Assembly: GCA_029256665.1 (NCBI GenBank)
Contig: JAQSXN010000436.1
Coordinates: 1 to 5,010 of the forward strand
Origin: Paenibacillus sp.
GTDB taxonomy: Bacteria > Bacillota > Bacilli > Paenibacillales > Paenibacillaceae
Direction of reading: 5' to 3'
DNA: 5,010 nucleotides
Part shown: positions 1 to 5,010 of the stretch, piece by piece
Position numbering within the stretch: the first letter of the stretch is position 1
Layout of the letters: each line of letters begins with the position of its first letter
The notes under the pieces: model-generated
The model's input: the letters and a program-made list of their open reading frames with translations, nothing else
What the model was told of the DNA's origin: nothing
Databases searched by the model: none
Translations under genes and position numbers: made by a program

Positions 1-126
1 GGTGTAAGGTTAATACAAGCATGGATATGTAGCTTGCCAAGAAAAAAGGTTTATTTTACAGTAAAGCTATACGATCCGGAAGCGGAATATCGGAAGGAAA
101 TGGGGAAACCATATGATGAACGATGA
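1..126 (+). CDS. Possible C-terminal end of an unrecognised upstream gene (5' partial)
   Basis: The first forward frame is open from the left edge to a TGA at 124-126, about 41 residues. The last 25 or so look protein-like, with a charged tail reading KLYDPEAEYRKEMGKPYDER. The stop overlaps the kapB start by 14 bases, the kind of overlap seen between translationally coupled genes, which is the best argument that the frame is real. Against it, the stretch is short, AT-richer than the genes around it, and also contains a plausible promoter. No family is recognised. It could equally be chance open sequence upstream of kapB. Confidence 0.38.
   Translation, partial: GVRLIQAWICSLPRKKVYFTVKLYDPEAEYRKEMGKPYDER
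34..62 (+). promoter_or_regulatory. Candidate sigma-A promoter for kapB
   Basis: TTGCCA (34-39) and TACAGT (57-62) are separated by 17 bases and match the -35 and -10 consensus at 5/6 and 4/6 positions. A start near 69 would leave a leader of about 44 bases before kapB. An 11-base dyad, TTTAC-A-GTAAA (55-65), overlaps the -10 box and could be an operator. The site lies inside the possible upstream reading frame, so it may be an internal promoter or chance. Confidence 0.3.
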
Positions 127-505
127 AACGAAAGTCTATCAAGCCGGAGATATCGTGCAGGCTGAGGTTAGATCCGGCCGCTACGTGGCCGAGCTCATGG
201 AGATTAACGGGCCTCGAGCGCTGGTGAAGGTGCTGGCGGTGCTGGAGCATCCGGAGCAAGGGGATCTTCACCAGCCCTACAACCCCGATGTAGCCATGTT
301 TCACGAAAGACGCGCGCTTAGTTATACGGAGAAAACGACGGTGCTGCTCAGAGATCTGTCGCCCCATGCCGGCGAAGTGCCGAATTACGCCGAATCGCTT
401 AGGGCGGCGGTGACGGGATCGATCCAGGCTCTTGACCGGCTGAATCGCTGGACGGGCAAGGCGCTGGAGTCGATTCGTCAACTGGAGAAGGAATATAAGC
501 TGTAG
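113..505 (+). CDS. kapB: KapB family sporulation phosphorelay (kinase-associated) protein
   Basis: This 130-residue protein belongs to the KapB family. In Bacillus subtilis KapB is needed for the sensor kinase KinB to feed phosphate into the Spo0F/Spo0B/Spo0A sporulation relay. The family core is clear: GRYVAEL (22-28), then LVKVLAVLEHPEQGDLHQP (37-55), then FHERRAL (63-69), then EVPNYAESL about 25 residues later. The C-terminal 35 residues look helical and charged. The length matches the usual 120-130 residues and nearly the whole protein is the domain. There is no lipobox cysteine and no signal peptide, so the old 'lipoprotein' label does not fit this copy; it is probably cytosolic. Two ATG codons stand in tandem (113 and 116); a GGAAGG-N4-GGGG purine stretch at 92-105 is the likely ribosome binding site. 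kinB is not visible nearby. The family call is firm, the role in this organism inferred. Confidence 0.9.
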   Translation: MMNDETKVYQAGDIVQAEVRSGRYVAELMEINGPRALVKVLAVLEHPEQGDLHQPYNPDVAMFHERRALSYTEKTTVLLRDLSPHAGEVPNYAESLRAAVTGSIQALDRLNRWTGKALESIRQLEKEYKL

Positions 506-540
506 TCGTTCGTTTCGAAAATCAAATAACAATTTAATCG
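506..540. other. Short convergent gap between kapB and the hydrolase pseudogene
   Basis: Only 35 AT-rich bases separate the two convergent stop codons. An imperfect dyad, TTAATCGTTAACCGTTAA, spans 534-551 and reaches into the end of the minus-strand gene. No GC-rich stem followed by a T-run is present, so no intrinsic terminator can be called for either gene. Confidence 0.5.
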
Positions 541-816
541 TTAACCGTTAATGAAGGCGATCCGTTTCTCGTGCCTGTATTCCACTTGGAAGCCGAGTCC
601 TTCGGACAAGGCGGCTAGCGGCAGATACGTTTTGCTCTCGCCAACGAACGGCTGGAGGTAAGCGGGATCGGCCTTAAGCGGCACGGTCTTGCCGTCGACG
701 CGGATCGTCTTCGCTCCCACCGTGACGTCGACGGTGCGCCCGCCGAGCATGATGGTCGCGGTAGAGGTCTTTGCGTCCCAAACGAGCTCCGCGCCCATGG
801 CATCCGTGATGGAGCG

Positions 817-836
817 TATTTGGAGAGGACCTCCTC
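817..836 (-). other. Frame change with probable small deletion in the C-terminal domain
   Basis: Upstream, one frame reads PISVVVNGEEV (ending near 828). Downstream, a different frame reads LQIRSITDAMGAELVWD (from about 825). Both are normal parts of one PF07833-type repeat, but about 18-22 residues usually lie between the 'VNG' strand and the 'R..T.AMGA' helix, and only three or four remain here. A deletion of roughly 45-60 bases, not a multiple of three, would explain both the missing segment and the frame change. The size is an estimate from family pattern. Confidence 0.7.
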
Positions 837-1178
837 GCCGTTCACGACGACGGAGATCGGCACGCCGGCCGCGCGCGGCCGCACGGTTTTGTAATCGCCC
901 CATAGCTGCTGGGCGTAGGCTTTGCCAAGCGCGGCGTAGCCATTCTCGGTTGGATGGATGTCGCCGTCATTAATAGATGTATAGGTCAAAATGCTCTTCT
1001 CGATGGCGGTTGCGGCATCGCTGATCTTGATCCGGAGACCCTCGTCAGCATGCTCTTTGGCGAGAGCGTCAAGCCGTTCGTTTAGTTCCGTCTGGCCGTT
1101 CTTCAAGAATAATGCCGTCTCGGAAGCTACTCTAATGTAAGTTGTAACCCCTTTGATCGTAAGAGTCGGCCGCGGCAA

Positions 1179-1181
1179 CTA
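1179..1181 (-). other. In-frame amber stop inside the hydrolase gene
   Basis: The reading frame from 1829 meets TAG here and then stays open in the same frame for more than 500 bases, through the catalytic DIHPTENGY block. The sequence reads ANQ-stop-LPRP. SGNH hydrolases often have an N-Q-Y-x-P-like stretch at this point, so a Tyr codon (TAT or TAC) changed to TAG by one substitution is the simplest account. A TTG follows directly, but no ribosome binding site supports restart there. Confidence 0.85.
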
Positions 1182-1839
1182 CTGATTGGCGACGACGACC
1201 TGGGCTGTGGGTTGAAGCTTGGCGATCGTGTCGAGAATGCCGTCCAACTTAACGGCGTAATTGTCGATCAGCGCGTCCAGCTTCGTTTGGAGCGCGGCTT
1301 TCTCGCCTGCCGGCAGCGTACCGACGTCGGTAGTCGTTCCGAGCTCCTTGACCAGCTCTAGAAAGTCGTTGCCGCCTATCGCGATCAGAACCGTCTCGGC
1401 TTCGCTTATGTCGCCGGTCAACGTCTTGGTCATCTCCGCAAAGATCGTCGCCGCCCTTGGATCAGGCAATTCCGTCTGCACGTCCTCCTCCGCGACTTCC
1501 TCTCCAGCGACAGCGGCCTCCAGCCAGTTCGCCAACCCGTCCGTCTTGAGCCCGATGACGCCGTAATTGACGTATTCGGCCCGCAGTCCACGGAACAAGG
1601 CCTGTTCGAAAATATGTTCGGCGAATCCATAAGGAACGGATTCCTCGGTAAACCCTTTCTGGTAACCCGCGGCAAGCGAGTCGCCCAAAACGACGATATC
1701 ATATGTAGCTTGCGCCGACTCCCCCGAAGCGGGTCCCTCGGCGAACGCCGAGCCCGCATTCGCCAGCATGGCAACGGACAAAGCGCCTATCGCGCCCATC
1801 TTGAGCGTATTCCTGAATTTACTATACAATCCGCACACG

Positions 1840-1846
1840 TCCTTTT
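1840..1846 (-). promoter_or_regulatory. Ribosome binding site that sets the hydrolase start
   Basis: AAAAGGA on the minus strand lies only one base before GTG 1838 but 10 bases before TTG 1829. The second spacing is workable and the first is not, so TTG 1829 is preferred. It gives a typical signal peptide start, MYSKFRNTLK, with its basic residues just before the hydrophobic segment. Confidence 0.55.
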
Positions 1847-1906
1847 GATAAAATGGTCTAAAAATGAAAGTCGTGCATTTCCGCGATTCCTGTCGAACGA
1901 TGCCGC

Positions 1907-1922
1907 ACGAGCCGCCGCTCGT
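1907..1922. repeat. GC-rich inverted repeat in the intergenic region
   Basis: ACGAGC-CGCC-GCTCGT is a perfect 6-base stem with a 4-base loop. A smaller stem, GCCG-AAATC-CGGC, follows at 1930-1942. Neither is followed by a T-run on either strand, so they are not ordinary intrinsic terminators. If the hydrolase promoter lies further upstream, these would form hairpins in its 5' leader. Function unknown. Confidence 0.5.
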
Positions 1923-1977
1923 CCAAGCTGCCGAAATCCGGCCCCGCCCAGGCCGTAACTGATAATTTCTATTGTGC

Positions 1978-1991
1978 TAATAAAAATATTA
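1978..1991. repeat. AT-rich inverted repeat upstream of the gltB promoter
   Basis: TAATA-AAAA-TATTA is a perfect 5-base dyad around a 4-base centre. Its centre lies 33 bases, about three helical turns, from the centre of the dyad at 2011-2024, so both would face the same side of the DNA. This is a candidate activator or repressor site for gltB. AT-rich dyads arise easily by chance. Confidence 0.35.
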
Positions 1992-2010
1992 AATTGATTC
2001 CGATTTGCCC

Positions 2011-2024
2011 TGATGTTAAAATCA
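2011..2024. promoter_or_regulatory. Near-perfect dyad next to the gltB -10 box (candidate operator)
   Basis: TGATGTTAAAATCA is a 14-base palindrome with one mismatched pair. It lies directly against TATAAT, where the promoter spacer should be. It contains ATG-N7-CAT, compatible with the T-N11-A pattern of LysR-type sites; gltAB of B. subtilis is activated by the LysR-type GltC. The stretch from 2014 also resembles the left half of a TnrA/GlnR box (TGTNA...), but the right half does not match. Which regulator acts here cannot be decided from sequence. Confidence 0.4.
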
Positions 2025-2030
2025 TATAAT
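2025..2030 (+). promoter_or_regulatory. Probable gltB promoter: perfect -10 box without a matching -35
   Basis: TATAAT is a perfect -10 hexamer in the AT-rich part of the region. Sixteen to eighteen bases upstream, only poor -35 candidates such as GATTTG occur; TTGCCC (2005-2010) is just 14 bases away. Such a layout is typical of promoters needing an activator, in line with GltC-dependent gltAB in Bacillus. The start would be near 2037, giving a leader of about 270 bases. No better promoter was found closer to gltB. Confidence 0.5.
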
Positions 2031-2076
2031 AATCGCTTAGCATCGGTATGGCAACTGAGTGGAAAGGAGCAGGCGG

Positions 2077-2133
2077 ATGAGCCTCGTCCCCTACCATTCT
2101 ATGATAATCCAGGCCAAAAATGAAGCCAATTAA
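2077..2133 (+). CDS. Candidate 18-residue leader peptide upstream of gltB
   Basis: An ATG at 2077 follows AAAGGAG (2063-2069) by seven bases, a near-ideal Bacillales ribosome binding site and better than that of gltB itself. The frame encodes MSLVPYHSMIIQAKNEAN and ends at TAA 2131-2133. It would begin about 40 bases after the inferred transcription start. The peptide has no run of Glu or Gln codons, no signal peptide and no recognised family, so classical amino-acid attenuation is not evident. It might act by ribosome occupancy on the palindromic leader behind it, be a free small protein, or be a chance pairing of a Shine-Dalgarno sequence and ATG. Confidence 0.35.
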   Translation: MSLVPYHSMIIQAKNEAN

Positions 2134-2158
2134 GTGATCAAGACGGATTTATATCCAA

Positions 2159-2172
2159 GACGGGGCCCCGTC
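2159..2172. repeat. Perfect 14-base palindrome in the gltB leader
   Basis: GACGGGGCCCCGTC is a perfect palindrome beginning 25 bases after the small reading frame ends. With no unpaired centre it is a weak RNA hairpin but a good DNA dyad or an RNA pairing site. It is the first of a cluster of palindromes reaching to 2228. Confidence 0.6.
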
Positions 2173-2174
2173 CG

Positions 2175-2206
2175 CCGAAATTCGGTATCGATACCTGGAT
2201 TTCCGG
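2175..2206. repeat. Overlapping palindromes in the gltB leader
   Basis: CCGAA-A-TTCGG (2175-2185) shares its last two bases with the perfect 12-base palindrome GGTATCGATACC (2184-2195). The outer parts CCGAAAT (2175-2181) and ATTTCCGG (2199-2206) can also pair around the second palindrome with a one-base bulge. The two pairings exclude each other, so alternative RNA folds are possible. TCGATAC occurs at 2188-2194 and again at 2208-2214, exactly 20 bases apart. A weaker GC-rich palindrome, GCCTCCGGGGGC, follows at 2217-2228. No T-run follows any stem. Confidence 0.5.
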
Positions 2207-2292
2207 CTCGATACGCGCCTCCGGGGGCCAAAGATCGACATGATCCGCAGCGCTTGGAATTTGTATTGCTTACCCAAAAATCTTCTGATAGA

Positions 2293-2297
2293 GAGGT
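2293..2297 (+). promoter_or_regulatory. Weak ribosome binding site of gltB
   Basis: GAGGT is the only Shine-Dalgarno-like match before the gltB ATG, and its GG ends 12 bases before the start, longer than the usual 6-9. The start is nevertheless secure because the residues after it match the family's short propeptide. Weak initiation fits either modest expression or control through the leader. Confidence 0.5.
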
Positions 2298-2308
2298 TGC
2301 AGACTACA

Positions 2309-5010
2309 ATGAAAGAACCTATTTTGGGATTGCCGCCTAAGCAAGGACTATATGATCCGCAGTTCGAGAAGGACGCTTGCGGAATGGGCTTCGTAGCCAG
2401 CATCAAAGGGGTCAAATCGCATAAGGTCATTCGCCAGGCGCTGAGTCTGCTCGAGAACATGGAGCATCGCGGCGGTCAGGGAAGCGAACCGAACACGGGC
2501 GACGGAGCGGGCATCCTGCTTCAGATTCCGCATGCGTTTTTCTCCGCGGAGCTACAGAAAGAAGGCATCGCGCTTCCGAAAGAAGGCGATTACGCGGCCG
2601 GCATGATCTTCATGCCGCACGACGAGACCGCGCGCGCGGCCATCGAGCGCGAAGTCGAGAGCATCATCGCGGAAGAAGGCCAGACGCTGATCGGCTGGCG
2701 CACGGTGCCGACGAACGACGGGAAGCTGGGCGAGTCCGCGCTGGCGGTTAAGCCTTACGTGCGTCAACTGTTCATCGGCAAGAACGCTTCGCTTGCGGAC
2801 ACGCTTGCATTCGAGCGGAAGCTGTACGTCATCCGCAAGCGCGCTGAGCTTGCGATCCGCTACGCGGGCAAAGACGGGGGCAACATGTTCTACTTCTCCA
2901 GTCTTTCTTCCAAGAAGATCGTATATAAAGGCATGCTGACAACGGAACAGGTTCGCTCGTTCTATGTAGAATTGAACGACGAAACCGTCGTATCCGCTAT
3001 GGCTTTAGTGCATTCCCGTTTTAGCACGAATACGTTCCCTAGCTGGGAGCGCGCCCATCCGTTCCATTACCTCATCCACAACGGCGAGATCAACACGCTT
3101 CGCGGCAACGTGAACTGGATGCACGCCCGTCAGACGCTGTTCGCTTCCGAGCTGTTCGGCGACGACCTCGAGAAGATCAAGCCGATCATCAACCCGGACG
3201 GATCCGATACGGCAATGTTCGACAACACGCTGGAGTTCCTGCATCTATCCGGTCGTTCCCTGCCTCATGTGGCGATGATGATGGTTCCGGAGCCATGGTC
3301 CGGCAACGAGAGCATGGACGACGAACGCAAAGCGTTCTACGAATACCACAGCACGCTGATCGAGCCTTGGGACGGACCGGCTGCCATGGGCTTCACGGAC
3401 GGCACGCAGATCGGCGCCGTGCTGGACCGCAACGGTCTTCGCCCGGCCCGTTATTACGTAACGAAGGACGACCACATCATTCTCGGCTCCGAGGCCGGCG
3501 TAGTCGAAATTCCGGCTGAAGACATTCTGTATAAGGACCGTCTTCGCCCGGGCCGGATGCTTCTCGTCGATACGGAGCAAGGACGCATCATCTCCGACGA
3601 AGAGGTCAAAGCGGCGATCGCTTCCGAGCATCCTTACCGCGAGTGGCTGGATGAGCATCTCGTGAACCTTGACGATCTGCCCGACGCTCCCGAATTGCCG
3701 GAGCCAAGCCATGATACGGTTCAGCAACGTCAACAAGCGTTCGGATACACGTTCGAAGATATTCGCAAGGTGCTGGAGCCGATGGCGGGCAGCGGCCAAG
3801 AGCCGATCGCTTCCATGGGCTACGACGCTCCGCTTGCCGTATTGTCGGAACGTCCGCAACGCCTGTATAACTACTTCAAGCAGCTGTTCGCCCAAGTCAC
3901 GAACCCGCCGATCGACGCGATCCGCGAAGAAATCATTACTTCGACGGGCACGACGATCGGACCGGAGCGCAACCTGCTGAATCCGGAGCCGGAGAGCTGC
4001 CGTCACATTAAGCTCGACACGCCTGTTTTGTCCAACGAACAATTCGCCAAGCTGCGCCATGTGCGCCGACCTGGCTTCAAGTCGATCACGCTGCCGATCT
4101 TCTTCGCGGCAAGCGAAGGCGAAGAAGGGCTCCGTTCCGCGCTTAAGACGCTTTGCGAAGCGGCGGACCGCGTCATCGGCAAAGGCCATAATATGCTTAT
4201 TCTGTCCGACCGCGGCGTCGACAAGGAGAATGCGGCAATCCCGGCGCTTCTTGCCGTATCCGCGCTGCATCACCATCTGATCCGCCAAGGCACGCGCACG
4301 AAGGTTGCCATCTTGCTGGAATCCGGCGAGCCCCGCGAAGTGCATCACTTTGCCCTGTTGCTCGGTTACGGCGTCAATGCCGTCAACCCGTACCTGGCGT
4401 TCGAGTCGCTTGACGATATGATCCGCCAAGGCATGCTGAGAGGCGTATCGCACGAAAAGGCGGTTAAGAACTTCATCAAAGGCGCGACCAAAGGCGTCGT
4501 CAAAGTATTGTCCAAGATGGGGATTTCCACGATTCAATCGTATCGCGGCGCCCAAATCTTCGAAGCGCTTGGCCTGCGCGAGGATGTCATTAACGAGTAC
4601 TTTACTTGGACGCCTTCCCGCATCGGAGGCATCGGCCTCGACGTTATCGCGGAAGAAACGCTCAAGCATCATAACCGCGCTTTCGCCGAGCAAGAGGGTT
4701 CCGAGAAGGAGCTTGATTCCGGCGGCGACTACCAATGGCGCAAGGACGGCGAGGACCATCTGTTCACGCCTCAGACGATCCATACGCTGCAGATGGCATC
4801 GAGAGCCAACGACTACAAGCTGTACAAGAAGTTCTCGACTCTCGTTCAGGGCGAGAACCGCAAGCATCTAACGCTTCGTTCGTTGCTCGACTTCAAGAAG
4901 GGCGCGCAGTCCATCCCTTTGGAGGAAGTGGAATCCGTGGATTCCATCGTGAAGCGGTTCAAGACCGGAGCGATGTCGTTCGGCTCCATCAGCAAGGAAG
5001 CGCACGAAAG
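2309..5010 (+). CDS. gltB: Glutamate synthase (NADPH) large subunit, 3' partial
   Basis: The alpha subunit of glutamate synthase (GOGAT; named GltA in B. subtilis) turns glutamine and 2-oxoglutarate into two glutamates, in the cytosol, with a small NADPH-oxidising FAD/Fe-S subunit. It works with glutamine synthetase in ammonium assimilation. The frame is open for all 900 codons visible out of about 1,500 usual. After a 23-residue propeptide comes Cys24 (DACGMGF), the class II amidotransferase nucleophile exposed by propeptide removal. Other amidotransferase motifs follow: [25 protein letters not shown] (235-242), NGEINT (258-263), EPWDGPAA (352-359) and [11 protein letters not shown] (from about 372). 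The central domain spans about 470-780, including [11 protein letters not shown]. The FMN domain begins with [15 protein letters not shown] at the window edge. The rest of that domain, the 3Fe-4S cysteines and the C-terminal GXGXG helix lie outside. All visible key residues are present. gltD is expected downstream. The start follows the propeptide pattern. Confidence 0.98.
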   Translation, partial: MKEPILGLPPKQGLYDPQFEKDACGMGFVASIKGVKSHKVIRQALSLLENMEHRGGQGSEPNTGDGAGILLQIPHAFFSAELQKEGIALPKEGDYAAGMIFMPHDETARAAIEREVESIIAEEGQTLIGWRTVPTNDGKLGESALAVKPYVRQLFIGKNASLADTLAFERKLYVIRKRAELAIRYAGKDGGNMFYFSSLSSKKIVYKGMLTTEQVRSFYVELNDETVVSAMALVHSRFSTNTFPSWERAHPFHYLIHNGEINTLRGNVNWMHARQTLFASELFGDDLEKIKPIINPDGSDTAMFDNTLEFLHLSGRSLPHVAMMMVPEPWSGNESMDDERKAFYEYHSTLIEPWDGPAAMGFTDGTQIGAVLDRNGLRPARYYVTKDDHIILGSEAGVVEIPAEDILYKDRLRPGRMLLVDTEQGRIISDEEVKAAIASEHPYREWLDEHLVNLDDLPDAPELPEPSHDTVQQRQQAFGYTFEDIRKVLEPMAGSGQEPIASMGYDAPLAVLSERPQRLYNYFKQLFAQVTNPPIDAIREEIITSTGTTIGPERNLLNPEPESCRHIKLDTPVLSNEQFAKLRHVRRPGFKSITLPIFFAASEGEEGLRSALKTLCEAADRVIGKGHNMLILSDRGVDKENAAIPALLAVSALHHHLIRQGTRTKVAILLESGEPREVHHFALLLGYGVNAVNPYLAFESLDDMIRQGMLRGVSHEKAVKNFIKGATKGVVKVLSKMGISTIQSYRGAQIFEALGLREDVINEYFTWTPSRIGGIGLDVIAEETLKHHNRAFAEQEGSEKELDSGGDYQWRKDGEDHLFTPQTIHTLQMASRANDYKLYKKFSTLVQGENRKHLTLRSLLDFKKGAQSIPLEEVESVDSIVKRFKTGAMSFGSISKEAHE

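Larger units (their letters stand above)
541..1829 (-). pseudogene. Broken secreted SGNH/GDSL hydrolase with C-terminal copper-amine-oxidase-N-like domain
   Basis: On the minus strand this was an exported SGNH/GDSL esterase or lipase of roughly 430 residues; its substrate is unknown. In order: a signal peptide (about residues 1-30, basic start, hydrophobic core, likely cut after AFA); block I IVVLGDSLAAG with nucleophile Ser51; block II VNYGVIGL (87-94); block III AIGGND (150-155); after an in-frame TAG, block V GDIHPTENGY with the catalytic Asp and His (His codon 954-956); then a copper amine oxidase N-terminal-like domain (PF07833 type), a non-catalytic module often found on exported Paenibacillus proteins. 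Two lesions break it. TAG at 1179-1181 ends the first piece after ANQ, leaving about 216 residues without the catalytic His. A frame change near 817-836 splits the C-terminal domain, which finishes in another frame at TAA 541-543. It converges with kapB. The likely start is TTG at 1829; GTG at 1838 and ATG at 1799 are alternatives. Sequencing error is the other explanation. Confidence 0.88.
1847..2308. other. Divergent intergenic region and gltB leader
   Basis: About 460 bases with no recognisable conventional gene lie between the divergent hydrolase and gltB. Positions 1895-1955 are GC-rich, 1960-2035 are strongly AT-rich, and 2155-2230 are again GC-rich and palindromic. The AT-rich part holds the likely gltB promoter. 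No convincing minus-strand promoter for the hydrolase was found, which fits a decayed gene. No tRNA, terminator with T-run, T-box or known riboswitch pattern was recognised. Confidence 0.6.

Noticed and set aside
689..973. A 94-codon plus-strand open frame
   Set aside because: It is antisense to the hydrolase pseudogene, and its arginine-rich product looks like complement sequence rather than a protein.
615..1178. A separate gene starting at the TTG just after the amber stop
   Set aside because: It is in the same frame as the upstream SGNH piece and carries that enzyme's block V. It has no ribosome binding site, and its last 70 or so residues are out-of-frame noise after the second lesion.
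1907..1942. Intrinsic terminator for a transcript entering from either side
   Set aside because: The stems are GC-rich, but no T-run follows on either strand.
1614..1958. A 114-codon plus-strand open frame across the hydrolase start region
   Set aside because: It is mostly antisense to the signal peptide and first block of the SGNH gene and shows no domain of its own.
1864..1962. A 32-codon plus-strand frame starting ATGAAAGTC in the intergenic region
   Set aside because: It has no ribosome binding site, no promoter and a product without protein-like character.
2014..2030. A full TnrA/GlnR box over the gltB -10 region
   Set aside because: Only the left half (TGTTA) fits TGTNAN7TNACA; the right half lacks TNACA. 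It is mentioned only as a partial resemblance.
2261..2290. A gltB promoter made of TTGTAT and CTGATA close to the start codon
   Set aside because: The -10 match is poor, the spacing is 18, and transcription would start at or after the ribosome binding site.
3245..4867. A 540-codon open frame on the minus strand opposite gltB
   Set aside because: It lies entirely inside gltB, whose catalytic motifs are continuous on the plus strand. The antisense translation is rich in Arg, Val, Leu and Ala with no recognisable domain, as expected from the complement of GC-rich codons. It has no independent support.

Overview
The window looks like chromosomal DNA of a spore-forming, moderately GC-rich member of the Bacillales, most likely Paenibacillaceae (Paenibacillus, Cohnella or a relative). 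Three things point there: a KapB-family sporulation protein, an exported SGNH hydrolase with a C-terminal copper-amine-oxidase-N-like domain (a combination common in Paenibacillus), and the close resemblance of the glutamate synthase to Gram-positive GltA/GltB. The genus is inferred from protein character; no search was run.

Layout. Positions 1-126 hold an open frame that may be the C-terminal end of an unrecognised upstream gene; its stop overlaps the start of kapB (113-505, +). After a 35-base gap lies a convergent minus-strand gene (541 to about 1829) for a secreted SGNH/GDSL hydrolase. It is broken twice: an in-frame TAG at 1179-1181, before the catalytic Asp/His block, and a frame change near 817-836 inside the C-terminal domain, where part of the domain also seems to be missing. 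It is best read as a pseudogene, unless the lesions are sequencing errors.

The stretch 1847-2308 has no recognisable conventional gene and separates the divergent hydrolase and glutamate synthase genes. Its half nearest the hydrolase is GC-rich with small hairpins. It then turns AT-rich and carries a perfect TATAAT box (2025-2030) preceded by a near-perfect dyad and no good -35 box, as at an activator-dependent promoter. Downstream is an inferred leader of about 270 bases with an 18-codon open frame behind a strong ribosome binding site (2077-2133) and a run of short palindromes (2159-2228).

From 2309 to the right edge runs gltB, the NADPH-glutamate synthase large subunit. It is intact over the 900 codons visible and cut by the window edge at the beginning of the FMN domain. 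The genes do not form one pathway: kapB belongs to sporulation signalling, the hydrolase is a decayed exported enzyme, and gltB belongs to nitrogen assimilation. The most unusual region is the gltB leader. I found no convincing new defence, mobile or biosynthetic system, and no tRNA, rRNA, CRISPR array or insertion sequence.
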